Assembly (NCBI RefSeq): GCF_022538055.1 | Contig: NZ_JAKZAM010000011.1 | Span: 1 to 64,000, forward strand | Direction of reading: 5' to 3' | DNA: 64,000 nt | Source of the DNA: Cognataquiflexum nitidum | GTDB lineage: Bacteria > Bacteroidota > Bacteroidia > Cytophagales > Cyclobacteriaceae | Part shown: positions 27,876 through 36,391 of the stretch, one piece after another | How positions within the stretch are numbered: the stretch's first letter is position 1 | Layout: each line of letters begins with the position of its first letter | Translations under genes and position numbers: made by a program | Notes under the pieces: generated by a model | Told to the model about the DNA's origin: nothing | Databases searched by the model: none | What the model saw: the letters and a program-made list of their open reading frames with translations, nothing else

Positions 27876-30119
27876 TCAATATCTCAATCCGACTTTCATT
27901 CCTCCATAAAAATTGATTCCTGGCGCAGGCTGGAAAAACCTATTGGCAAATGCGTTTAGGTCATTTCCAAGACTGTACTGTTCATCCAATAAATTGTCAA
28001 CGCCTCCGTATGCTTCGACATCCCAACGGCTACCTAAAGTTCTTCGCCATCCTATACGGCTACCGAGGAGGTTGTAGGTTTCTTGAAAAACCGTATTGGC
28101 ATCATTTAAAGGAATCTCGTCTACATATTGGTGGGTGAAATTTAGATAAAATCCCGGCTTGGTGCGGACATCAAGGATATTGACCAGGGTATTGGGTGCG
28201 ACTCCTGTAAGTTGGTTTCCTGAAAAATCATTGCCTCCGCTTTCATATTCTCCAAAACTGAAATAATGTCCGGTGAAGGCGTGGTTCAACTTGATTTCCT
28301 GAAAGAATGCATTTTGGTTTCGGACCAAAACATAATCAAGACTTGCCTCTATTCCTTTCTGATCGGTTTGGCCTGCATTTCTGAAAAGTACAACACCCTG
28401 TTCATTGGTGAAGGAAGTGATGGTCTGATCAAGCTGGAAATAGAATGCCGTCACATCTACATTGAATATTCCGAACTTTCCCCTGTACCCGGCTTCATAA
28501 TTGATACCCCGCTCGGCCTCCAAGTCCAAATTGATACTTCCCTCGTTGGTGCGTACTTCAGCTATTGTGGGAGGAGAAAATCCCGAACTGATGCTACCAT
28601 GGATTCCTGACCATTCATTGACTTTGTAGACCAAGGCGATTCTCGGGATGATTACGGGATCAAAGGTTTTGGTATTGTTGCTTGGCTCATTTGGTCCGGC
28701 GTCGATGGCCCTATTGATGTCATACCGGCCAAAGTTTTCGCTCAGACCAAAAGTCATGAGGATTTTGGGAGTCCATTCAATTTCAAATTGCTGGAATAAA
28801 AATGCCTGTGTACTCATCAGGTCATCAGAAAATCTGATCGTATCAGCCTTTCCCTGTCTGTTGCCAAAGTTCTGGGCCATGGTTTTACCATATTGGTATT
28901 CAGCTCCTGCAATGATTTTTACTGGGAAGGATCCCCATTTGTCATCGAAATTAAACTTTGTCCGGCCTCCATAACTGAAGGCTGTCTCCCGCTTGTAATC
29001 AAGAATAAATGGGTTTTCAAATTCTGTATTGTTCATATACAACGCAGTGGAATTGTCCCATTTTCTACCCAATTCAATCTGATGCGATAGCGTTCCGTAC
29101 AATGTTTTTTGGGCAATGGAACTGTTTTGGTCTACCGAACCAGGTCGTGCCTGAGTCCTATCTGCCTCCACCTGTGCGGGATTCAAGGCTCCGGGAATCT
29201 GGTAATTCAGGTCTGAATAAAGTATCTGTGCAGAGAGCGTCTGCTTATCAGAAGGCTTGGTATGCATGGACAATTGAAAAACCTGCCTGTCAGTAGCACT
29301 GTGTTGGCGGTAACCGTCCGATTTTTGAGAAACATAAGAAGCGCTGATACCACCATTTCCTACCTTCTGATCGATGCCAATCCTATAACGGAGCAAACCA
29401 AAATCCCCAATGCCAAAGTCTGTGGAAAGGTAATTTTCAGTTACAGTTTTGCGGCTTGACATGCTGATTACGCCGCCGTTTCCCGCACCGTAGATGCTTC
29501 CCGCGGGACCTTTGATGATTTCGGCATTCTGAATGTTGGACATATCGAGAAGATTCAGGGCCGTCGTCCCATCCGGAGAGGTAAAAGGAATGTCATTCCA
29601 ATATACCTTGACATTGCGGACGCCAAAGGGTGAACGGAGAGAACTTCCCCTGATAGATATCCTGTAACTTGCCGGTGCCCTTTGCTCCACCCTAATGCCG
29701 GGTTTGGTATTGAAGGCACTCAGGATCGAGTTCTCATTGAAACGGTAAAGCTCATTTTCCAAAACCGTGCTGATCGCTCCTGCCTGATGAACGATTGGTC
29801 TTTCCGATTCAAATCCCGTCACAATCACCTCCGAAAGTGACGTGGTAACGGGAATCATTTCTAGCGTTATTGATTCATTTGGTGCAGCTGAAACAGACAT
29901 CGGTTCATAGCTGATATGCAAAAAAGTCAGGATTACGGGATTTTTCAGGTCGATATCTACCTGCCCGTTTTCATCAGTCACCAGATTGGTTTGTCCCTGT
30001 ATCTTGACCAAAACACCGGAAATAGGCACTTTGCTGTTTTTGTCCAAGGTGGTGATTTTGGTTTGGGCAGAGAGAAAAAGCGGGAAAATGCAAGAAAGAA
30101 CAGAAATCCAGAGTTTCAT
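27876..30119 (-). CDS. TonB-dependent receptor (siderophore/FecA-like)
   Basis: 747 aa. Signal peptide (ends near FLSAQT), a short carboxypeptidase-like domain (about 20-95), then a plug with the TonB-box-like region and VYWNDIPFTSPDGTTALNLL, IIKGPAGSIYGAGNGGVISM, and a barrel ending INFYGGMKVGLRY. The plug and barrel resemble receptors for iron complexes (FecA/CirA type); the ligand is not shown by the sequence. It is transcribed towards the AT-rich uptake locus and has more ordinary composition, so the two receptors are probably unrelated in origin. The REP-like repeat field begins just upstream. Confidence 0.9.
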   Translation of the reverse strand: MKLWISVLSCIFPLFLSAQTKITTLDKNSKVPISGVLVKIQGQTNLVTDENGQVDIDLKNPVILTFLHISYEPMSVSAAPNESITLEMIPVTTSLSEVIVTGFESERPIVHQAGAISTVLENELYRFNENSILSAFNTKPGIRVEQRAPASYRISIRGSSLRSPFGVRNVKVYWNDIPFTSPDGTTALNLLDMSNIQNAEIIKGPAGSIYGAGNGGVISMSSRKTVTENYLSTDFGIGDFGLLRYRIGIDQKVGNGGISASYVSQKSDGYRQHSATDRQVFQLSMHTKPSDKQTLSAQILYSDLNYQIPGALNPAQVEADRTQARPGSVDQNSSIAQKTLYGTLSHQIELGRKWDNSTALYMNNTEFENPFILDYKRETAFSYGGRTKFNFDDKWGSFPVKIIAGAEYQYGKTMAQNFGNRQGKADTIRFSDDLMSTQAFLFQQFEIEWTPKILMTFGLSENFGRYDINRAIDAGPNEPSNNTKTFDPVIIPRIALVYKVNEWSGIHGSISSGFSPPTIAEVRTNEGSINLDLEAERGINYEAGYRGKFGIFNVDVTAFYFQLDQTITSFTNEQGVVLFRNAGQTDQKGIEASLDYVLVRNQNAFFQEIKLNHAFTGHYFSFGEYESGGNDFSGNQLTGVAPNTLVNILDVRTKPGFYLNFTHQYVDEIPLNDANTVFQETYNLLGSRIGWRRTLGSRWDVEAYGGVDNLLDEQYSLGNDLNAFANRFFQPAPGINFYGGMKVGLRY

Positions 30120-30230
30120 TTGATCGATAAGTTATTGTCCAATTTAATCACAAATGACAAGGATTTGTTCAAATGATTTGATAAGTGGAGAAATTGTTAT
30201 CCTGCTTCTCCTGAAGCTGGATATTTTTTT

Positions 30231-30315
30231 AAACGCAATGGGCACCAAGGTTTTGCAAAGGGTCGCAAAGGGAATTAATTTTTTTTACCACTGAGGACGC
30301 TGAGGGCACAGAGAA
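30231..30315. repeat. Degenerate CGCAAAG and CACTGAGG-type repeats
   Basis: Two short repetitive stretches: GCACCAAGGTTTTGCAAAGG with a GTCGCAAAG echo (30231-30272) and ACCACTGAGGACGCTGAGGG followed by CACAGAGAAAA (30287-30316). They have the same internally repetitive style as the repeats around the GxxExxY gene at the left edge, but no gene lies between them. From memory, stretches like these accompany GxxExxY genes in other genomes; here they could be a solo remnant. Confidence 0.45.
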
Positions 30316-30360
30316 AATGAGAGGGAGGAGAAAAGACCCCAAAGTGGTCTAAACTTGAAT

Positions 30361-30423
30361 AGCCCTGGGTTTCAACCCGGGCATTAAAAAATGAACGATG
30401 CTAGGTCAATCCTTAAGGGGTTG
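30361..30423. repeat. Short palindromic REP-like units
   Basis: GCCCTGGGTTTCAACCCGGG (30362-30381) is an imperfect hairpin, and CAATCCTTAAGGGGTTG (30407-30423) is a diverged copy of the CAACCCTGAAGGGGTTG unit repeated further right. A third hairpin, CCCCGAGT / ACTCGGGG, lies at 30550-30575. Confidence 0.7.
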
Positions 30424-30704
30424 AATGAATCTGAAAATGGTAGGTTGAATTTCAATTTAATGGTTCAATCTTCCCTGTTTTTGGCGGAAACCCAAACTCA
30501 ATATTTGAATTTTCTCGGCCAAAAATCGGCATTGTCTTGTTCTTCTTGTCCCCGAGTTTCGTTCTTCACTCGGGGCTACCAATATTTGACCAATACGTGG
30601 TCGGTCATCGCTACTGCGCCGCCAATGTTTGTGTCTCCAAAAACATTATTCTTTTTTTCTCCTTTTCCTCTAGGTCTCTGTGGTGAGTATTTTTTTATTT
30701 CTTT

Positions 30705-31457
30705 GGCTAAAGCCCAAATGCCGATTTTCATCTTTTCAACCACCAGCTAAAGCAGTCGGCAATCACAACCAAGGGAAGGCAGCTACTGAATTTTGTTACC
30801 AACCCTGAAGGGGTTGCATATTTATAGAAAAACCAATGAAGTTTGAGGCCAACCCTGAAGGGGTTGAATATTCAATCAATATCTACCCAACGAATAAAAT
30901 ATATTGGCTAACCTTCCCTGTTTTTGGCGGAATCCTTAATTCTCAATTTGTATGGTTTTGGCCAAAACCGGAATCGCTGATCTCCTTTTGATCCCTTTGA
31001 GATCATTCACCGCCAAAGTTTGTGTCTCCACAAACATTACTAATTCTTTTTGGCTAAAGCCCAAATGCCGATTTTCATCTTTTCAACCACCAGCTAAAGC
31101 AGGTGGCAATCACAACCAAGGGAAGGCAGCTACTGAATTTTGTTACCAACCCTGAAGGGGTTGCATATTTATAGAAAAACCAATGAAGTTTGAGGCCAAC
31201 CCTGAAGGGGTTGAATATTCAATCAATATCTACCCAACGAATAAAATATATTGGCTAACCTTCCCTGTTTTTGGCGGAATCCTTAATTCTCAATTTGTAT
31301 GGTTTTGGCCAAAACCGGAATCGCTGATCTCCTTTTGATCCCTTTGAGATCATTCACCGCCAATGTTTGTGTCTCCACAAACATTACTAATTCTTTTTGG
31401 CTAAAGCCCAAATGCCGATTTTCATTTTTTCAACCACCAGCTAAAGCAGGTGGCAAT
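30705..31457. repeat. Tandem array of a 347-bp structured repeat (about 2.2 units)
   Basis: The sequence GGCTAAAGCCCAAATG starts at 30705, 31052 and 31399, exactly 347 bp apart, and everything between is repeated nearly base for base. Each unit holds several palindromes: CAACCCTGAAGGGGTTG twice (30800-30816, 30850-30866 and again 347 bp later), the perfect 16-bp palindrome GGTTTTGGCCAAAACC (30954-30969, 31301-31316), CCACCAGCTAAAGCAGGTGG, and GTTTGTGTCTCCACAAAC. The frames open here (for example 30952-31155 and 31299-31481) translate the repeat and are not genes. REP-like; no RAYT transposase is in the window. Confidence 0.9.
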
Positions 31458-31555
31458 TCAGCTAAAGCAGATAGCAATTAACCATTGAAACGCTCCTACT
31501 GAATTTCATTCTGAATTATTCATTCTTTTCGAATAACGCAAGTGGAGATTAGATC

Positions 31556-31675
31556 TTCTCTGTTTTTAGCGGAAACCTTAATCCAAAATTTTAACATCCT
31601 CGACCAAAAACCGGAATCGCATTTTCTTTTCTGACCTCTTTTGGAGAATGTTATTCCTCCAAAATCAGAATTACC
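31556..31675. repeat. Diverged partial copy of the 347-bp unit
   Basis: CTTCTCTGTTTTTAGCGGAA followed by a CTCGACCAAAAACCGGAATC-like stretch matches the CTTCCCTGTTTTTGGCGGAA / GGCCAAAACCGGAATC part of the array with many changes. A similar older copy lies at about 30471-30640. Together they show a once longer array. Confidence 0.6.
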
Positions 31676-31818
31676 AAAAACTTTCCATAAAACTCCAAAA
31701 ATTCCCAAATTGAAACCAAATCGACCGATTAGTGTATAAACTCTATAGCAAGACGATGGAGGAGATTAGGATAGTGTAAGGGAAGAGTAAAAGATAACCA
31801 ATGTAGTTTTGATTACCT

Positions 31819-32616
31819 ATGCAAAAAACAACCTTTAGGATTTCAAAAATGGACTGTCCATCCGAAGAACAAATGATTCGGATGAAACTTAGTGACTTGA
31901 CCAATATCAAATCCTTGGACTTTGATATTCCAAACAGGCAACTCACTGTTTTTCACACCGAAAATTATGAACAAATATTCCAAAAACTTGACAGCTTGCA
32001 GTTTGAAACCACTGTTGTCGATAGTAAGGAAGCCGGAAATTATTCTGGGGCAACTGTTGATACTGACAAGGAAAGAAAATTGCTTTGGGCAGTTTTAATC
32101 ATCAATTTGTCGTTTTTTGTCCTAGAGATGGTCACCGGAATCTTTGCAGACTCAATGGGTTTGGTAGCGGATAGTTTGGATATGCTCGCTGATGGAATCG
32201 TTTACGGTCTGGCATTATTCGCTGTGGGAGGTACTATTGTCCTAAAGAAAAACATTGCAAAGTTTGCAGGATACTTTCAGATTGTCCTGGCTGCGATTGG
32301 GTTTATAGAAGTCATCAGGAGATTTATTGGAATTGAAAAGATGCCGGACTTTTTGTTAATGATGGTAGTTTCATTTTTTGCTTTGATCGCCAATGCTGTC
32401 TGTCTGTATTTACTTCAAAAAGGGAAAAGTAAGGAAGCACATATGCAGGCAAGTATGATTTTCACTTCAAACGACATCATCATCAATCTCGGAGTAATAT
32501 TGGCAGGTGCCTTGGTTTTCTTGACTAATTCAAAATATCCTGATCTCCTGATTGGAATAATTGTTTTTGGAATCGTGGGAAGGGGAGCATTTAATATACT
32601 CAAGCTATCAAAATAG
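31819..32616 (+). CDS. Cation diffusion facilitator-like transporter with N-terminal HMA-like domain
   Basis: 265 aa. Residues 1-75 resemble a heavy-metal-associated domain with MDCPSEEQM in place of the usual MxCxxC, so only one Cys is kept. Then come about six membrane segments; the first holds the CDF signature region FADSMGLVADSLDMLADG, where the metal site reads DxxxD rather than HxxxD. It probably moves a divalent metal, with ion unknown. It converges on the dsbD-like gene, with paired hairpins between them. Confidence 0.8.
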   Translation: MQKTTFRISKMDCPSEEQMIRMKLSDLTNIKSLDFDIPNRQLTVFHTENYEQIFQKLDSLQFETTVVDSKEAGNYSGATVDTDKERKLLWAVLIINLSFFVLEMVTGIFADSMGLVADSLDMLADGIVYGLALFAVGGTIVLKKNIAKFAGYFQIVLAAIGFIEVIRRFIGIEKMPDFLLMMVVSFFALIANAVCLYLLQKGKSKEAHMQASMIFTSNDIIINLGVILAGALVFLTNSKYPDLLIGIIVFGIVGRGAFNILKLSK

Positions 32617-32676
32617 TAATACCCCCGCCATGAATTGAAAAAAACATCGATGATGACTGTCTGCTTGCGACTATTA

Positions 32677-32746
32677 ATTTTAAATTTTATCCAAATCCCC
32701 GATCGGAATAAATTTAAAATGAAAATCTAGCTGAACTAATTTTCAG
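32677..32746. terminator. Two hairpins between convergent transporter and dsbD-like genes
   Basis: First stem ATTTTAAATTTTATCC / GGAATAAATTTAAAAT (two mismatches) at 32677-32720; second GCTGAA / TTCAGC at about 32730-32746. The position between two convergent stops suggests bidirectional termination. No long T run. Confidence 0.5.
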
Positions 32747-32775
32747 CAATTCAAGCAGGAATCAAACTCTTGAAT

Positions 32776-34053
32776 TTATTCCAAAAATAGAATCATTTCC
32801 TCTGTTTTGGTAAAGTCACTGGTCTTGTACAATATATTCCCTGAGGCATCGGTGATCAAAAAGAAAGGGATGCCGATTTTGAGTTCTGGGAATCTGGGGT
32901 CATTTCTGTACTTGTCAAATTCAGAAGAGGTATCGTACACTTTATATAACACAGCATTCTGCAGGGCAGCATTCAACTGTTCGTCCTTTTGTGTTTTCTC
33001 CTGGAAAGCCTTGCAATTGGTACACCAATCTGCATGGAAATCCACAAATACCAATTTCCCGGTTTCTCCTGCTTTGCTGTAAGCATTTTCCTTGTTGAGA
33101 TGCCAAGTCAGTTCTCCTTTTTGTTCGGTGTTTTCAGATGCGGAATTTGAGGCAGTCATGTTGTTTCCAACGCCAACCTGACTTGGCAATACATTGGCAG
33201 CCATGGTCAGAAAACCAATTACGCCTAGAAGAGAATACAAAGCGGTTTTGGTTTTTTCTTGTTTGGTCTTTTGGACTGACTGGATCTGAAAAATTGCAAA
33301 CACAAAAAGAATGGCTCCAATGATGGTATAATTTGCCATTTGGTCGCTAAAACCTAATCCATTAAGTCCTTTGACAAAATATCCGATCGCAAAATAGCCA
33401 ATCAAGATTGCAAATACCCATTGAATAGCCATCATCCATTTTCCGCTTTTTGGTAGATTCATTCCAAAAACACCTAAAAGCAGAACCGGAATTCCGACAC
33501 CCAAACCAAAAAGCATCATTTTGAATGCTGCTCCCAGTGTCAATCCAAAAGTGGTTTCAGAAGCTCCTGAAGCAATGGCAATGAGGATACTGACCACAAT
33601 TGGTCCCACGCAAGCGGAGGACAAAAGACCCGCTCCTGCACCCATGATTAAGGTGCCTCCCAATCCATTTTTTTCGCTTTCGACCTGACCTCCAAAAAAC
33701 GGGAGGTGAAGCAAATCTACCGTTGCCAAAGCCATTGCAAACAACAGCAAGCCAATGCTCAAATTAGCAAAAGGCAATTGCAAAACCTGATTGAAAGCGC
33801 CTCCTGTCAAAGCTGCTATAATGCCAAACCCAAAATAGATGAAAGCCAAACCCGCATAGTAAGTTAGGGGATGGGCAAATTTTCCCAGATTGCTTTTTCT
33901 GTTTCTGAGAAAATTGACAGTCAGGGGATATACAGGATAGACACAAGGCAGAAGGCTAGCTAAAACACCACCCAAAAAGAGAAATAGGTATGCACTTGGC
34001 CCTGAACTGATAGCTAGTTGGTCAGAGACCCAACGGTTAATTTGATCAAACAT
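32776..34053 (-). CDS. DsbD-like thiol:disulfide interchange protein
   Basis: 425 aa. The CcdA/DsbD-beta membrane part (about 20-290, eight membrane segments) has its redox cysteines in LLPCVYPVYPL (Cys37) and SSACVGP (Cys148). The C-terminal thioredoxin domain (about 315-425) has WCTNCK (Cys344, Cys347) and faces the periplasm in this family. The N-terminal alpha domain of E. coli DsbD is missing. It would carry electrons from cytoplasmic thioredoxin to periplasmic partners. It starts 17 bp after an ArsC-like lipoprotein gene on the same strand, a natural client. Confidence 0.92.
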   Translation of the reverse strand: MFDQINRWVSDQLAISSGPSAYLFLFLGGVLASLLPCVYPVYPLTVNFLRNRKSNLGKFAHPLTYYAGLAFIYFGFGIIAALTGGAFNQVLQLPFANLSIGLLLFAMALATVDLLHLPFFGGQVESEKNGLGGTLIMGAGAGLLSSACVGPIVVSILIAIASGASETTFGLTLGAAFKMMLFGLGVGIPVLLLGVFGMNLPKSGKWMMAIQWVFAILIGYFAIGYFVKGLNGLGFSDQMANYTIIGAILFVFAIFQIQSVQKTKQEKTKTALYSLLGVIGFLTMAANVLPSQVGVGNNMTASNSASENTEQKGELTWHLNKENAYSKAGETGKLVFVDFHADWCTNCKAFQEKTQKDEQLNAALQNAVLYKVYDTSSEFDKYRNDPRFPELKIGIPFFLITDASGNILYKTSDFTKTEEMILFLE

Positions 34054-34070
34054 GAATCGAAAACGAGAAT

Positions 34071-34826
34071 TTATGCTTTGACTTTTGACATTATGAAAAA
34101 CATTTCAGTGGCTATCTGACGACATCTTTCATCGTAGGCTGCTTGTTCCTGAGGTGTTCCATCAAAATCCTTTGGATCCTCGTAAGGGATAGGAGACCTC
34201 ATGGATGCACCTGGTATGAAAGGGCAATTTTTATCTGCTTCTGAGCAAGTCATGATCGCCACAAAATTTTCCTGAGGATTGGATGGATTGTCATAAATCT
34301 TAGAAAAGCATTCCATTTTTGGGCCATTATCCGCAAATCTTACCTGATAATTTGGATTAGATCCTCCGGGATTTTCTACCGTAAACCCTGCCCTTTCAAT
34401 GGCCGCTACTGCCCTCGGGTTGAATGCTGTAGTTTCGGTACCTCCCGAAAAAGTAAATATGTTGTCAGCTATGCCGTAGTAATTTGCGGCTGTTGCAGCC
34501 CACAATTGGCTCATATGACTTCTTCTACTATTGTGTGTACAGATAAAAATGAGGTTTGCTGCTTCTCCTGAATTTTTTTTGGTTTGGATGTAGAGCGCAA
34601 GTTTTTGAAGTTCTTTTTTCCTTTCCTCAGATATATTTTCCATTTCTGCTTGAATACTTTCGATGTATTGGTTTAGGACAGGATACATCGCTGGCGAATC
34701 TAAGTTTGTTGAAATGGCGGGAGTGCTTTTTTCGTCATTCGATACTTCTTCTGTTTTTGTATTCTTTTCCGAGGAACAACTCCCCATAATTGACAAAAAC
34801 AAAACAGAAATGAATAGTCTTTTCAT
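34071..34826 (-). CDS. Exported thioredoxin-coupled ArsC-like (LMW-PTP fold) lipoprotein
   Basis: 251 aa from the ATG giving MKRLFISVLFLSIMGSC, a lipoprotein signal with Cys17; the longer frame would need TTG. After a helical linker, the LMW-PTP fold begins: NLIFICTHNSRRSHMSQLW with the C-x5-R loop (Cys96, Arg102), GGTETTAFNPRAVAAIERAG, and CSEADKNCPFIP carrying two more cysteines (Cys194, Cys201). This matches the three-Cys relay of thioredoxin-linked arsenate reductases (CSDADNNC in S. aureus ArsC). Such enzymes are normally cytoplasmic, so export is odd. Upstream partner of dsbD-like. Arsenate as substrate is inference. Confidence 0.82.
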   Translation of the reverse strand: MKRLFISVLFLSIMGSCSSEKNTKTEEVSNDEKSTPAISTNLDSPAMYPVLNQYIESIQAEMENISEERKKELQKLALYIQTKKNSGEAANLIFICTHNSRRSHMSQLWAATAANYYGIADNIFTFSGGTETTAFNPRAVAAIERAGFTVENPGGSNPNYQVRFADNGPKMECFSKIYDNPSNPQENFVAIMTCSEADKNCPFIPGASMRSPIPYEDPKDFDGTPQEQAAYDERCRQIATEMFFIMSKVKA

Positions 34827-34860
34827 AGTTGTAGGCAAACGTTATTACATATTTAATCTA

Positions 34861-34882
34861 TATATCGCAATATTACGAGATA
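34861..34882. promoter_or_regulatory. Imperfect palindrome upstream of ArsC-like gene
   Basis: TATATCGCAATATTACGAGA with its next bases TA forms an imperfect inverted repeat (TATCGcAAT / ATTaCGAgATA) 35-56 bp before the start codon. Shape and position fit an ArsR-family operator; no arsR gene is in the window and the assignment rests on remembered motif style. Confidence 0.35.
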
Positions 34883-34983
34883 ATAATAACATGGCAACTT
34901 CAATTGTGTTAACATTAGGTTAATTTTGGATTGATTCAATCTTCATTTAGAAGGTTTAGTAAGGCTCAAAAAGTGATTTGCAT

Positions 34984-35166
34984 CTAATTAGGATGGTTTT
35001 TGGAATGCAATAGTCTGTTAAAATACCTGTTAGATTCGTTGTTTATTTCATTCACAAACTTGTTGGCGAATTCGGGACTTACTTCCTTTTCGTAAAAATG
35101 ATAAATTTCATCAAATTTGGCATCTGCGAATTCCGACCAAATAAGCTTAAATTCCTGTATCCGTAT
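34984..35166 (-). pseudogene. ParE/RelE-type toxin remnant
   Basis: Without a usable start codon, one minus frame reads EFKLIWSEFADAKFDEIYHF, then YEKEVSPEFANKFVNEINNE and a stop after HSKNHPN. KLIWSEFA...DEIYxFYEKE is the N-terminal half of ParE/RelE toxins; the C-terminal half is missing or scrambled. No antitoxin frame is left upstream. The region otherwise (34839-35259) holds nothing else I can support. Confidence 0.55.
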
Positions 35167-35259
35167 AAAAGTTCGGAGCTACTTTTAAATCTACCATTAT
35201 TGAAATCAGATTCCGATTGGTCAATCCGGATGTCCGAATTGACTATGATTTCTAACCCA

Positions 35260-36051
35260 TCAATTGGTTTCAGTTAATTTTTTATCACCAAAATGTCTTG
35301 TGTTAAATAACTTGATTGTGTAATCAAGCAAGCTGCGGTCGCCGTGATTTCCGTGTCCTGGGACAACAATTTCTACAGCTGGAAATCTTTTTTTAATATC
35401 CTCCACGGTACTTGACCAAATCTCCACATTTGCATCTCCCAAGAATCCTTTGCTTGCGTTCATTTCTTTGATCAAACACCCTCCAAACATTACGTTTTCA
35501 CTTGGAAAATATCCCACGATGTTGTCTCTAGTATGTCCTTCTCCAAAATACCGGGCCATGATAATTTCATTCCCCACACTTAGGGTAAGAGAATCGCTGA
35601 AGCCATTTTGGGGGATGACAAAATCATTTTCCTTGGCAAGTGCTATTGTTTTCACATGTGCGTAAGAAGGGATGTTGTGGTCATTAAATGCCTGAAGACC
35701 GGCAAGACAATCATTATGGAAATGGGTTGGAATAATGGCATTTACCTTACAATTCAGCTCCCGATTTACCCATCTGATCAGTTCTTCGGAGCTTTCATTA
35801 TTGGTGGGGGTGTCAAAAATGATGGTTTCTTTGCTATTTCTAACAATCAGCCCGTTGCAGGGAACGTTTCCAAAATCATTTGTCTGCAAAAATGAGGTAT
35901 GCACAAAAGAATTCGGGGCAACTTGGGTAATAATCAAATCTTTGGATTTGTAAACTTCTTTAGGACTGAAGGCATCTTGTTGTTGCGCGTTACAACTTAC
36001 AATGGTAAATAAAATTACAAGTACCAAAAGGCCTTTTATGGTGGTTTTCAT
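35260..36051 (-). CDS. Subclass B1 metallo-beta-lactamase, lipoprotein
   Basis: 263 aa. Signal peptide ends in TIVSC (Cys20), a lipobox, so the protein is likely anchored. The zinc ligands of subclass B1 are all present: PTHFHNDCLAG (His110, His112, Asp114), GEGHTRDN (His173), GGCLIKE (Cys192 with Lys195 at the B1 substrate-binding position) and VPGHGNHGD (His233). B1 enzymes hydrolyse penicillins, cephalosporins and carbapenems; chromosomal ones are known from several Bacteroidota (for example CcrA/CfiA, BlaB, IND). Spectrum cannot be read from sequence. It is a single gene on the same strand as the cassette-like genes upstream. Confidence 0.9.
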   Translation of the reverse strand: MKTTIKGLLVLVILFTIVSCNAQQQDAFSPKEVYKSKDLIITQVAPNSFVHTSFLQTNDFGNVPCNGLIVRNSKETIIFDTPTNNESSEELIRWVNRELNCKVNAIIPTHFHNDCLAGLQAFNDHNIPSYAHVKTIALAKENDFVIPQNGFSDSLTLSVGNEIIMARYFGEGHTRDNIVGYFPSENVMFGGCLIKEMNASKGFLGDANVEIWSSTVEDIKKRFPAVEIVVPGHGNHGDRSLLDYTIKLFNTRHFGDKKLTETN

Positions 36052-36127
36052 GCTATCCGTAATTTGTTGTTTTCTAGTTTCCTATTGGATGGAATGGCTT
36101 GTCTTTTTTAAAAAAATTAAGCTTTCA

Positions 36128-36391
36128 TTACTTTTCGTAATGGTATCTGCATCCGTAAATTAATATTTCTCCATTACGATATTGATATACCAACCTGTGC
36201 TCTAAATCAATTCTTCTTGACCAAAAAACAGCCAAGTCATATTTTAATGCTTCAGGTTTGCCTATCCCTTCAAAAGGGGATCTTTGAATATCCTTGATCA
36301 AATCATTGATTTTTTTCAACATTTTCTTATCCTCTTTTTGCCATGAAACGTAATCTTCCCAAGCATTTTTAGAAAATGTAATCCGAATCAT
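36128..36391 (-). CDS. yoeB: YoeB/Txe-family mRNA endoribonuclease toxin
   Basis: 87 aa, full length. RelE-fold toxin closely like E. coli YoeB: SPFEGIGKPEALKYDLAVFW, RRIDLEHRLVY, and CRYHYEK at the end. The catalytic Glu (47), Arg (66) and His (84), followed by Tyr85, are all kept, so it should be active, cutting mRNA on the ribosome. The start overlaps the yefM stop (ATGA). Confidence 0.95.
   Translation of the reverse strand: MIRITFSKNAWEDYVSWQKEDKKMLKKINDLIKDIQRSPFEGIGKPEALKYDLAVFWSRRIDLEHRLVYQYRNGEILIYGCRYHYEK

Noticed and set aside
30705..31457. Possible CRISPR array
   Set aside because: The period is 347 bp with almost no variation between units; there are no 25-40 bp repeats separated by unique spacers and no cas genes.
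30391..31481. Several open frames within the repeat field (30391-30750, 30952-31155, 31299-31481)
   Set aside because: They translate palindromic repeat units; two of them are almost the same peptide 347 bp apart. No ribosome-binding context or conserved family.
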